From Plutella xylostella (taxonomy: Eukaryota > Arthropoda > Insecta > Lepidoptera > Plutellidae): a stretch of DNA of 64,000 bases. Location of the stretch: the NCBI RefSeq assembly GCF_932276165.1, contig NC_063993.1, positions 11,418,001 to 11,482,000 on the forward strand. The letters are read 5' to 3'. The position numbers and the translations under genes were made by a program. This document shows, piece after piece, positions 25,701-28,558 of this stretch (the first letter of the stretch is position 1; the number at the start of each line of letters is the position of its first letter). The notes below the pieces were generated by a model. The model made no database searches. It was not told the DNA's origin and was given only the letters and a program-made list of their open reading frames with translations.

Positions 25701-28558
25701 ATTTTGAGCACAAATTTTATTTATTGAACTGAAATATGTGGCTATTACTATTAATTACTTTAAAGAGTATATAGAAATTATTTATGTCAAGCGTAGTTAC
25801 TCCATGCAAGAACTCTGAAGTGAGGATCTGAATGTATATTTGTTTCGCGACTTTCATTTTAAATGACTAAATGTGTATATTTCTTCACATAAATCAGTCT
25901 TAACTTTCAGATTACTTGGAGTTGGATTGAATTTTTAAATAATCATTTTGAGTTCTTGCACTCATAGTATAATGTTAATGTAAGATTTCTCTGTGATTGT
26001 CAGTTTCTATTCAAATGTAGTTACCGTCTATAGTTTGGTTAAATATTGTACAATATTACCGTCGAATTTAGAACCTCCTCCTTTTTCGAAGTTAAAACCA
26101 GCATTATCTGGGAAAGGAACAGGGCAAACGAATAACTACATATTATTATAGTTCGTGTAACCAAAAAGTATACGGTAACTCGCTAATTTACGAAAAGAGT
26201 ATAGATGTACGTGTATAGTTCGCTAGTTTACTACCGAAGGAATTTGTAAAAATGTATAAATACTATTTCAGGTGAGATTCAGAGTTAAAATATTTTTATA
26301 TGATACTTATTTCATTCCAATGTACTTCTAACAAGTAATAAAAATTAGTCTTCTTAAAATTACATTCGTAACAAGCTGATTGCCCCAATCTAGTACCTCT
26401 ATCTTCTACATATTTATTCCTTGTTATGACTAAAGTATTTTAAACGGTTGAATCTCCTCTAAATTTATATCAACATGTTTTACAGTTATAAATTAATTAA
26501 ATATTATAATGTAAATACCCTTCCGCTATTTCATTTGCAATTTATTATTTGTTTGTTTTTTATTTATTTTATATTTTGCACAGTTTTTTATCATTTTGTT
26601 TCGTCTGTACCATATTTAAATTGACACATTACACACTTGTAAAGTTGAGTTGTCACTAGCTGTGATTATATCATAAATCAGCCTAAAGGGTGCTATATGA
26701 ATTGTGTCTTTGTGATTGTATTACGTGTGTTATACATAATGTACAAATTATATGCATTTAAGTGTAGTTCAAAATTCTTTTAGTTACCATTTACGGTATT
26801 AGTTAAAATCTAAATTTTGTACAATTTATCTCTAAATAGCCTGGCTGTTAACTAATTGATCACTTCTACTAATAAAAGTGTTGAAATTTTATCAAGTTTT
26901 TAAATTTGTATTCCAGTTTTAGTGTTAAACATTTAAATGCCATTAATAGTTATCAAAGCATTATGTAGTCATAAATATTTGTTATCTGTTCAACATTGAA
27001 GCTCACTAAATGTGTATCCCAAAAACATGTGTGTAGATAAATTGGGAGTCATGTTGTATTTGTGTTGTGTAATTATCATTTAGCCATGTCACAGAAAATC
27101 GATTTTTAAAATTTATCATAAAGAAAAAGTACCATTAGTTTTCCGATTCTCGCTTTCAACTATCAACGTTTACACAAGAATCGCAAAGCTAAACGAATGG
27201 CATTTGAATGCTCGTGGTGTCGGTACGAATTGGCTGCGAGTCTCTACTAACCTGGTGCTTGTTCCCACTAGTGTTGCCGACACGCGCCACGCCTTGGTTC
27301 GGTTGGCGACCTGTAAGTATTCTCCCATGGGATGTTCCAGTCGGGCATCACTTCTGTAATAGGGCAACTAATCTATGAACCCATTGAAACAGATTTGTTA
27401 ATCTTTGACTGTAAGAGGTTACAGAAGTGAGGCCCGCCTGGTATCAGTAGGTTCGCTTGCATGACGCTTGGCATGACGCTTGCTCATTGGTGAGTCAGTA
27501 TTACCATTTGTTTTTATTCTATCAGCTGTTCTATCACATGTGTTTCTTTGTTCGATGTGTTCGGGAAGGGTCCTTAAATTATATTATTATCAGTATTTTA
27601 AATAAAATAATTAGAAGTATAAGCATTTAAAAATGCACTAAACAAATCAGTCTTCCCAAAAACATTCGCTCGGACAACGGGTGTAATTTCCCAAAAGTCC
27701 GTTCCCAACTGGGCCCTCCCGTTGGTCCCTTGTATATTCGTGGTGACTGAGCGGCGTGCGCTGTGTGTGGCAGCCTCACGGAGACGGCGCGGCTGCTGCA
27801 GAACGTTCGCAACGTGTTCTCCCGCCGGTCCACGCGCGCCGCCATGGAGCTCGAGCTGTCGCGTGAGTACCTGCACCAAGGGGACTTACCAACGAGACTA
27901 TAGTAAACACAGTGTAAAGAAAAGGGTATTGTCAGCTAAAATTGGGTAATTCAAGTGGTTACAGTAACCTTTCGGCGGATAATAACCTATTTTTAACAGC
28001 CTGTAGTTGTTATTAAACGGTAAAGTTGGTATCTCCCCCTCACACGAACACAACCCAACAGCACCGCGTCTGCGGCGTAGATGCACGCTGATTTAGTACA
28101 CATTTTAATAATACCACACACTTTTAATGCAAAAATTAATTTTGCCATCGATATCAGACGCGCTAGCTAGAATACACACAGCGCAATTCTATATCGAATC
28201 ACTTTTTAACAACTATGTTTTATAATATCACAAGTTACATTGTCACAAATGTCCTCAAAATTTATTCATTCAAATCAACACATAGTTTCTAACATACTTC
28301 ATGAGTACAGTTCATTAGCGTTTTACGCGCTGTGTTGTTTATAATTTTCATAGTATTATTTAATAGTATATTAATCTTGTTTTGTAGGTATAGTTTTTAC
28401 CACTACTTGACTTACTAAGCCGCTTCTAACACGTGTATTTTACGGCGTGTCCAACAGATGGCTTCGCCTTCTCACAAGAAGAGGGTGGAAGCGTATCACA
28501 GGCGGACGTCATCCGAGCATACGACACGAGTCAGCCGAGACCGGACTCGCACTCCTGA
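806..28558 (+). CDS. ATP8A: P4-ATPase phospholipid flippase, ATP8A type (3' 19 exons)
   Basis: This is the span of a multi-exon gene. It should flip aminophospholipids from the outer or lumenal to the cytosolic leaflet, normally in a complex with a CDC50 subunit (family knowledge). Nineteen exons with AG/GT borders were joined by hand; their phases agree at every junction and total 2,734 nt, ending in TGA at 28556-28558. In order they encode the end of the actuator region, TM3, TM4 with the P4-specific PISL, the DKTGTLT phosphorylation site, the nucleotide-binding domain with the KGAD motif, TGDK, GDGAND, TM5 to TM10, and a C-tail with GFAFS and VIRAYDT. That tail points to the ATP8A1/ATP8A2 group. 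The N-terminus, TM1-2 and the DGET loop lie upstream of the window. Exons are GC-rich and introns AT-rich and full of mobile elements. Confidence 0.9.
931..1762 (+). repeat. 52-bp minisatellite duplicating exon 3' end plus splice donor (16 units)
   Basis: Sixteen perfect-length units of 52 bp run from 931 to 1762. Each consists of a 10-nt intron start (gtaactgcac) followed by the 42-nt 3' end of the preceding exon and its AAAG|GTAAC junction. Units are essentially identical; units 1 (931) and 10 (1399) share an A variant (gtaactacac), which suggests a nine-unit block was duplicated. Seventeen identical 5' splice sites therefore follow each other. No AG acceptor precedes the exon-like part of a unit, so the units cannot act as full exons. 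Confidence 0.97.
1763..2233 (+). other. Intron 1 remainder
   Basis: Unique AT-rich intron sequence between the 52-bp array and the next acceptor. The acceptor has a strong pyrimidine run (ttcccccccgcag). I see no gene or recognisable mobile element here. Confidence 0.6.
2234..2386 (+). CDS. ATP8A: ATP8A exon 2: TM3
   Basis: Acceptor cccgcag|CC and donor ACTG|gtgagt. The exon completes the split Ala codon, then encodes PLKRSSIDKQTNTHILMLFF and continues with a hydrophobic stretch that is TM3, ending ...RRTQRDWYIGLT. The APLKRS start and the NWYI-like end are conserved in ATP8A proteins. Length 153 nt, phase 2 in and 1 out. Confidence 0.92.
2387..3029 (+). other. Intron 2 with LINE 3'-end relic
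   Basis: About 2755-2907 resembles the 3' end of a LINE: a motif gctataagcaataaggccgcc, a T-rich stretch, AATAAAGAGG and a tail of ATTGT repeats (about 2876-2906). A diverged relative lies at about 20330-20460. No ORF is left in either fragment. Confidence 0.55.
3030..3139 (+). CDS. ATP8A: ATP8A exon 3: TM4 with PISL
   Basis: Acceptor ttttcag|AG and donor CCAA|gtgagt. The exon reads EAQSQHFGYNFLTFLILYNN then LIPISLQVTAEIVRFFQ. The PISL in TM4 replaces the PEGL of ion-pumping P-type ATPases and is diagnostic of P4 lipid flippases (family knowledge). 110 nt, ends in phase 0. Confidence 0.94.
3366..3482. mobile_element. MITE with about 40-bp terminal inverted repeats
   Basis: The two ends, gggccacttgcacaacc and its imperfect complement ending tgcaagtggccc, continue inward as ctagatttagtgtcaaat and atttgacactaaatctag. 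TAA precedes the left end, but the right flank reads AAT, so a target duplication is not clear. The element ends 59 nt upstream of the exon carrying the catalytic aspartate. Confidence 0.75.
3542..3715 (+). CDS. ATP8A: ATP8A exon 4: phosphorylation site DKTGTLT
   Basis: Acceptor ctccccag|G and donor GCTGAG|gtgagac. Fifty-eight codons in phase 0 encode a stretch with EELGMVQYIFSDKTGTLT, the P-type ATPase signature. The catalytic Asp is at 3656-3658; it forms the aspartyl phosphate during transport. The exon goes on with CNIMQFKRCSIAE, as in ATP8A. Confidence 0.96.
4067..4244 (+). CDS. ATP8A: ATP8A exon 5: start of nucleotide-binding domain
   Basis: Acceptor tacccgcag|A and donor CCAG|gtaact. 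It encodes 59 codons plus one base, with FLTMLAVCHTVIPE followed by PGGELQYHAASP, the conserved entry to the N-domain. The 3' half is duplicated twice in the following intron. The donor here (gtaact) is weaker than those of the duplicates (gtgag). Confidence 0.93.
4519..4608 (+). pseudogene. Partial duplicate of exon 5, copy 2 (stop codon)
   Basis: About 90 nt repeat the 3' half of exon 5 (from the ISEF codons to CCAG) with a few substitutions and end in a gtgagg donor. A GAG codon has become TAG at 4527-4529, so in the parental frame the copy is closed. It lacks the 5' half of the exon. Confidence 0.85.
4697..4732 (+). repeat. GAAA/AAGA tetranucleotide microsatellite
   Basis: Nine perfect AAGA-type units, in the intron between the duplicated exon 5 copies. 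Confidence 0.95.
4836..4924 (-). repeat. LINE 3'-end-like repeat, inverted copy
   Basis: The block from gttgctgtccagagcgtc to ttttcagctga matches, in reverse complement, the block at about 5400-5482. The shared core includes gcctttttgacgctct and the copy is followed on its strand by TTGTTTGTATTGT-type sequence, which suggests the 3' end of a LINE present in both orientations. Confidence 0.6.
4956..5045 (+). pseudogene. Partial duplicate of exon 5, copy 3 (open frame)
   Basis: A second 90-nt copy of the 3' half of exon 5 has mostly silent changes, no stop in the parental frame, and a strong donor (CCAG|gtgagc). The only AG directly upstream is inside tcatcag, which would give a truncated exon. 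It is probably a pseudo-exon from tandem segmental duplication, but it is better preserved at protein level than copy 2. Confidence 0.8.
5400..5510 (+). repeat. LINE 3'-end-like repeat, direct copy
   Basis: Diverged reverse-complement partner of 4836-4924, sharing cagctgaaaa, gcctttttgacgctct and acagcaacct, and followed by a short TTGTATTGTATTG tail. No coding sequence remains. Confidence 0.6.
5563..5736 (+). CDS. ATP8A: ATP8A exon 6: nucleotide-binding domain
   Basis: Acceptor catccccag|AC and donor GCTG|gtgagt. With the preceding base it reads SPDERALVLGAAQFGYVF and later DFTSTRKRMSVIVR. The SPDE-AL-GA and F-S-RKRMSV motifs lie in the N-domain that holds ATP. 174 nt, phase 1 out. Confidence 0.94.
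6263..6438 (+). CDS. ATP8A: ATP8A exon 7: KGAD motif of N-domain
   Basis: Acceptor cattccag|GC. The exon includes KIKLYCKGADTVIYQRL, where KGA binds the adenine nucleotide, and GLRTLVFAYADIREQDYV. The donor is GTG|gttaga (GT at 6439). Another GT three bases upstream would remove one residue; the family pattern DF-x-E-W favours 6438. Confidence 0.92.
6826..6898. repeat. Left arm of inverted repeat flanking the intronic LINE
   Basis: The block from gtcgtatacctcgaaatc through gtagcttttcacctattc to cgccgcgata is the reverse complement, with few mismatches, of 11848-11923. The arms are about 5 kb apart today. Without the LINE they would bound a unit of some 500-600 bp, as expected for a DNA transposon or MITE into which the LINE inserted. 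Confidence 0.75.
7102..7456 (+). mobile_element. 5'-truncated RTE-type LINE fragment with poly(A)
   Basis: A 342-nt open frame to TAA at 7441-7443 gives a C-terminal reverse-transcriptase tail with KLKWAWAGHVCRM, PSDGRRRRGRPRRRWRDDL and QQWDTTQAA, the usual end of insect RTE/endonuclease-RT proteins. About 14 A follow. It lies between two blocks of ATTGT repeats (7071-7101 and 7457-7468), i.e. inside the tail of the LINE next to it. Confidence 0.8.
7720..10773 (-). CDS. LINE ORF2: endonuclease-reverse transcriptase
   Basis: Up to 1,017 residues are open. Residues about 68-290 form an AP-like endonuclease: HQNAQSLNNK, CDVLAISEHWL, IIVGDFNID and TSLDHVY. Residues about 500-780 form a reverse transcriptase with SPIFKGKGKK, DLSKAFDVADHSI, GVPQGSSVSNI and the catalytic MYADD (about 8521-8535). 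The first codon of the open frame (10773) is TTG, and the frame overlaps ORF1 by 131 nt, so the true start is unsure. The C-terminal LLTYGIELWG region is typical of CR1/Jockey LINEs. The element would nick DNA and copy its RNA at the target. Confidence 0.9.
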   Translation of the reverse strand: MAYQKAATTESTRPLCGPRACVIRTGFSCAPDRASGPAPPPPSKPEHHRDDSSVPAPPPASPPAPRRAFTVTHQNAQSLNNKTKRLEALLLQDLQCDVLAISEHWLTTDNLKSTTILNYKLASSYCRTTVEHGGTCLYVKNNINKIASIDVVCELSVEQVCEVSAIKLIDFELLIACIYRSNLTHCNEFFPVFENVLDKIVELNFRNIIIVGDFNIDTLVTSPNTKKLTDILYAHDLVNVVDFPTRVHGASRTSLDHVYVWRGAGASARAAPVTTHVGDHLAVRAQLDCVPACPAPATVTTRQMTRANKMTFVASVESVDWQAFYTCPIRSVDDDAKSIINTLYNKIQICFPLRTTTIRAQCDQWVSEEILNTKRTIFDLLELNSKLDDPDLHRLVNIYTDKYKIMLTRERTSHLSNKISDSENKCKAMWQVVNEELGRHSRTSVDFTDLVKTPEGCKYASKVELLTAMNKRFVEAATECNAPKADLLMSRAMLGSVRRPLDRSLRFRLFTPREVHIIITRLIPPKPSKDIYDMSCDLMRLIAPSVCTTLAALYNRCIREGIYPVSLKRVKISPIFKGKGKKEDGNAYRPVAIIPAPAKVLESGISARLTEFLNDADVLTERQYAYRAGRSTTDLTREVVWQVLRARDANRHVAVLCCDLSKAFDVADHSIVTAKLEHYGVRGPALNLLSDFMSDRQQVVVGERGLVRSLEMGTEIGVPQGSSVSNIIFSLLMNDLPDSIPDAHVTMYADDVAATVTGSSVEDLEERLCVVAGQLAKWFRINGLALNPKKTHLLHFNLAGRRGRPLQVTLENETLSQVNETCFLGFRLDSGLFWDAHIDWLCGRLGGACFALSRLAATVPSEVVRSCYFATIQSLLTYGIELWGRAADWHRVFVMQKRAVRAIARVRCDESARDHFIALNLLTVPSLYILQVALFVRKNLQLYKQSQRARRAGQLLAVRHRLARCAQSVHVCGPEVYNALPTEIKDAPSLPAFKQCLKRWLVQHAFYTVGEFISRKT
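10643..11458 (-). CDS. LINE ORF1: RNA-binding-type protein
   Basis: 271 residues from ATG at 11458. The N-terminal 60 residues look like a short coiled coil (MAKRLETVISEWQKTLDTL). A charged, Ser-rich middle follows, then a C-terminal module beginning FKPDTTEDNIRKFLNK and ending near WPPGVRYSDWFLVR, which I read as the RRM-like domain of such ORF1 proteins. No zinc knuckle is visible. It should package the LINE RNA with ORF2 product (family inference). Confidence 0.7.
   Translation of the reverse strand: MAKRLETVISEWQKTLDTLIAKVSSLEARIGEQSTIITNQSQLIARLNSVTSEMSLTATRQLTPEQAAPPPAALQRPVRQARLNAGLALSAKKQAKKTLFVSQPRVPTNSSSKLPETSRVATEDNPTSSSAVQEAAPKLATISSDSEWKMVTHKKSRVQTKSRKIFSGAGKEDLDLQTVERLKYIQAWSFKPDTTEDNIRKFLNKINKSNEYFVQKRQIKTDRHASFIIGIPESCYDRVNTPAVWPPGVRYSDWFLVRARPSERASTTPTK
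11848..11923. repeat. Right arm of inverted repeat flanking the intronic LINE
   Basis: Reverse-complement partner of 6826-6898 (tatcgcggtgaaatgcg, aggtgaaaagctacaa, tttcgaggtatacgac). It ends about 40 nt before the acceptor of exon 8. Just inside it (11740-11850) several short gctac-ending segments recur. Confidence 0.75.
11965..12096 (+). CDS. ATP8A: ATP8A exon 8: N- to P-domain link
   Basis: Acceptor gttactcag|G and donor CTGCAG|gtacat. Forty-four codons in phase 0 include EWASTYHKASIAIQHREQKL and GLALLGATAIEDKLQ. The LLGATAIEDKLQ motif is strictly conserved in P4-ATPases at the return from N- to P-domain. Confidence 0.95.
12499..12657 (+). CDS. ATP8A: ATP8A exon 9: P-domain TGDK motif
   Basis: Acceptor ctccacag|G and donor CTGGAC|gtgagt. 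Fifty-three codons: DGVPETIASLLKANIHVWVL then TGDKQETAINIAHSARL. TGDK (12559-12570) is the conserved P-domain loop that contacts ATP and phosphate in P-type ATPases. Confidence 0.95.
12905..13102 (+). CDS. ATP8A: ATP8A exon 10: P-domain
   Basis: Acceptor aacccgcag|G and donor GCTGAG|gtgggt. Sixty-six codons with ALVVDGKTLKYAM, FLDLCLSCKVVVCCRVSPIQ and KAE. The C-x-V-x-CCR-x-SP-x-QKA element is a P4-type P-domain signature. Confidence 0.95.
13476..13634 (+). CDS. ATP8A: ATP8A exon 11: GDGAND hinge
   Basis: Acceptor ctccccag|G and donor GCGCAG|gtgagg. Fifty-three codons contain VTLAIGDGANDVAMIQRA (GDGAND at 13524-13541, binds the catalytic magnesium) and VGVGISGLEGLQAVCASDYS. All residues expected at this site are intact. 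Confidence 0.96.
14168..14304 (+). CDS. ATP8A: ATP8A exon 12: TM5
   Basis: Acceptor gcttccag|T and donor GCTTG|gtgagt. It encodes FRFLLRLLLVHGAWNYSRIS followed by KLILYSFYKNITLYVIELWF, i.e. the stalk and TM5. The Lys in YKN of TM5 is the lipid-pathway lysine conserved in P4-ATPases (family knowledge). 137 nt, phase 2 out. Confidence 0.95.
15124..15210 (+). promoter_or_regulatory. tRNA-like Pol III promoter boxes and T-run in LINE 5' UTR
   Basis: TAGTGCAGTCGT (15124-15135) resembles an A box and AGATCGATTCC (15166-15176) a B box, 42 nt apart as in a tRNA gene. A T-run (from 15190), which could act as a Pol III terminator, follows within 15 nt. Matches are imperfect (about 10/12 and 9/11), and no full tRNA fold was built, so this is a candidate only. 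Confidence 0.35.
15233..16552 (+). CDS. LINE ORF1: coiled coil plus SGNH-hydrolase-like domain
   Basis: 439 residues from ATG at 15233. Residues about 60-105 form a heptad-like coiled coil (LHEQLKNLRIDLQSAHSEI). Residues about 195-310 look like the SGNH/GDSL esterase fold found in ORF1 of CR1 LINEs: KIIIIGDEQTKG as block I, VISLGCNDQ as the G-x-ND block, and a later FIDL. The catalytic Ser of GDS is replaced (GDE), so esterase activity is doubtful. The stop (16550-16552) overlaps the open frame of ORF2. Confidence 0.75.
   Translation: MLNNNMENITIRKPISRRNSENEIFNSTMQDDTSWGSTTLNTTSRSLPVLSSHDTSQWNELHEQLKNLRIDLQSAHSEIEQLVSENFILKQTLGEKCKEIDLLKKVSSEILSPIRKKTMTPVSNRNKGKGSTKPTPKMLSRLLDTTVDGVTIDSPANPTPSASTTQPSFKKNPTDVTTSQTNMRHTEPNGKHKSKIIIIGDEQTKGLSSKMIQSRRNKWNDTYNVMTISKPQANSAQILCDIDSLLPTVSANNIIVISLGCNDQSQSMIISEIEKALQKIKICSVFVSSVTSNMYLDVNNLNKNISLLVKPYANCTFIDLANSTAYFKTVQEYLCFKLNVEIDYIRYKKDFIDSSVRKTNKNYLKKGTIPYLFHLQNIKKERHLSQKINAAKPCRIGTIPYYFARLTKSQHLNMANKRSHEDIVCRNNVEIVESIKETS
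16538..19406 (+). CDS. LINE ORF2: endonuclease-reverse transcriptase
   Basis: The open frame begins after a TAA near 16537 and overlaps the end of ORF1. No ATG precedes the endonuclease start VFHQNINGLINKSD; the first in-frame ATG (about 16698) would remove it. Endonuclease motifs: CITEHNM, ICIYRSPN, LCGDFNID and SDHTAQ. RT motifs: KPMFKKLDKENMTYYRPIAL, FMDMTKAFDYVDHSV, GVPQGSVLGPLLFL and the catalytic FADD (about 18586-18597). About 950 residues, intact to TAA. Confidence 0.9.
19767..19887 (+). CDS. ATP8A: ATP8A exon 13: TM5-TM6
   Basis: Acceptor aaatctcag|G and donor TTGAGG|gttagt. It continues the split Trp codon, then SGQILFERWTIGFYNVMFTA and LPPFAIGLFDKLCSPEIMLR: TM5 end, the exoplasmic loop and TM6. 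The donor is followed only 6 nt later by a MITE. Confidence 0.94.
19897..20037. mobile_element. MITE with TAA target duplication, next to a splice donor
   Basis: The ends gggtgcctgtccac and gtggacaggcagcc form an inverted pair, with further complementary GC-rich parts inside (gcggagcg / cgcttcgc). TAA flanks both sides (19894-19896, 20038-20040). A 3-bp TWA duplication fits the PIF/Harbinger group. It starts 9 nt after the exon 13 donor. Confidence 0.85.
20330..20460 (+). repeat. LINE 3'-end relic
   Basis: The motif aatcgctttaagcgataagaccggc and the downstream gtacagataaagaat resemble the relic at 2755-2907. No tail repeats or ORF remain. Confidence 0.45.
20487..20678 (+). CDS. ATP8A: ATP8A exon 14: TM7
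   Basis: Acceptor tcccgcag|C and donor TATACG|gtgagt. Sixty-four codons: HPVLYIPSQRGLLFNVRVFW and the hydrophobic VWVLNSLLHSVLLFWLPMLL (TM7), then the loop and the start of TM8 (YLVMGNFIYT). Confidence 0.94.
21320..21438 (+). CDS. ATP8A: ATP8A exon 15: TM8-TM9
   Basis: Acceptor accccgcag|T and donor TACAG|gtgagc. It reads YVVMTVCLKAGLATHSWTWV (TM8 and loop) and THVAIWGSVAMWLLFILMY (TM9). KAGL and the T-x-W-x-H motif are family features. 119 nt, phase 2 out. Confidence 0.94.
21541..21687. mobile_element. MITE with TAA target duplication
   Basis: aggcggtatcagacggttcatt at the left and aatgaactgtctgatcccgcct at the right form inverted ends, and TAA lies on both sides (21538-21540, 21688-21690). 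Inner segments (cattttt, ttcactcgagtgaa) are also self-complementary. PIF/Harbinger-like by its target duplication. Confidence 0.85.
21959..22093 (+). CDS. ATP8A: ATP8A exon 16: TM10
   Basis: Acceptor cattccag|C and donor ACTGT|gtgagt. It encodes NIYPTILIGAVMQGQDRMVF then SSAAFWLGLLLIPMATLIPD LVIT, the last transmembrane segment. The exon ends two bases into a Val codon, which can be completed by exon 17 (23382) or by the candidate terminal exon at 22752. Confidence 0.94.
22326..22538. mobile_element. MITE-like element with 16-bp inverted ends
   Basis: gatgccacacgggcga at 22326-22341 and tcgcccgtgtggcatc at 22523-22538 are perfect inverted copies. The interior is GC-richer than the intron (ctaacgcagg, ccgtgcgttgcg). 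No target duplication is evident. Confidence 0.7.
22752..22914 (+). CDS. Candidate alternative terminal exon of ATP8A
   Basis: A good acceptor (ataattttctccag at 22751) is followed by a frame that, joined to exon 16, stays open for 53 codons to TGA at 22912-22914. It starts VHPYYCGQTQCAHGFRLPHS and ends FSYVT. AATAAA follows at 23062-23067 and again at 23211. An isoform ending here would keep all ten TM segments but lose exons 17-19 and the autoinhibitory tail. I do not know this sequence from the family, and chance openness of 53 codons is not negligible. Confidence 0.35.
23382..23483 (+). CDS. ATP8A: ATP8A exon 17: C-terminal cytosolic start
   Basis: Acceptor tcgttccag|C and donor CACTC|gtgagt. 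It reads VIHNSAFKTMTEAVRESEIK and KRDPDELLSSQHRHS. The AFKT start of the cytosolic C-terminus is conserved. If the donor is not used, the frame stops at once (TCG TGA at 23482-23487). Confidence 0.92.
23484..27773 (+). other. Intron 17 (4.3 kb), 3'-UTR-like, with CpG-rich block
   Basis: It contains a poly(A) run (about 23823-23843), several AATAAA hexamers (for example near 24683 and 24750), and otherwise AT-rich unique DNA without mobile elements that I recognise. A sharp GC/CpG-rich block lies at 24830-24985. The lack of mobile elements in 4 kb contrasts with neighbouring introns and would fit a retained-intron 3' UTR. Confidence 0.5.
24885..24956. promoter_or_regulatory. Cluster of Pho/YY1-like sites in a CpG-rich block
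   Basis: GCCATCTT (24890-24897) and two identical CAAAATGGCCGCC sites (24925-24937, 24943-24955) match the Pho/YY1 core GCCAT in both orientations within 66 bp. The surrounding 150 bp is much richer in CpG than the intron. Function (element in DNA or simply an exonic GC patch) cannot be told from sequence. Confidence 0.4.
27774..27862 (+). CDS. ATP8A: ATP8A exon 18: C-terminal tail
   Basis: Acceptor tgtggcag|C and donor TCGC|gtgagt. It encodes LTETARLLQNVRNVFSRRST and RAAMELELS, matching the LTE-R-LL-NVF motif of the ATP8A tail. 89 nt. Confidence 0.93.
28458..28558 (+). CDS. ATP8A: ATP8A last exon: GFAFS autoinhibitory motif and stop
   Basis: Acceptor gtccaacag|AT. It completes a His codon and reads HGFAFSQEEGGSVSQADVIR then AYDTSQPRPDSHS and TGA (28556-28558). 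In ATP8A flippases the G-(Y/F)-AFS segment folds back to inhibit the pump until released by lipid and partner signals (family knowledge). Only transcripts that use exons 17-19 carry it. Confidence 0.95.
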
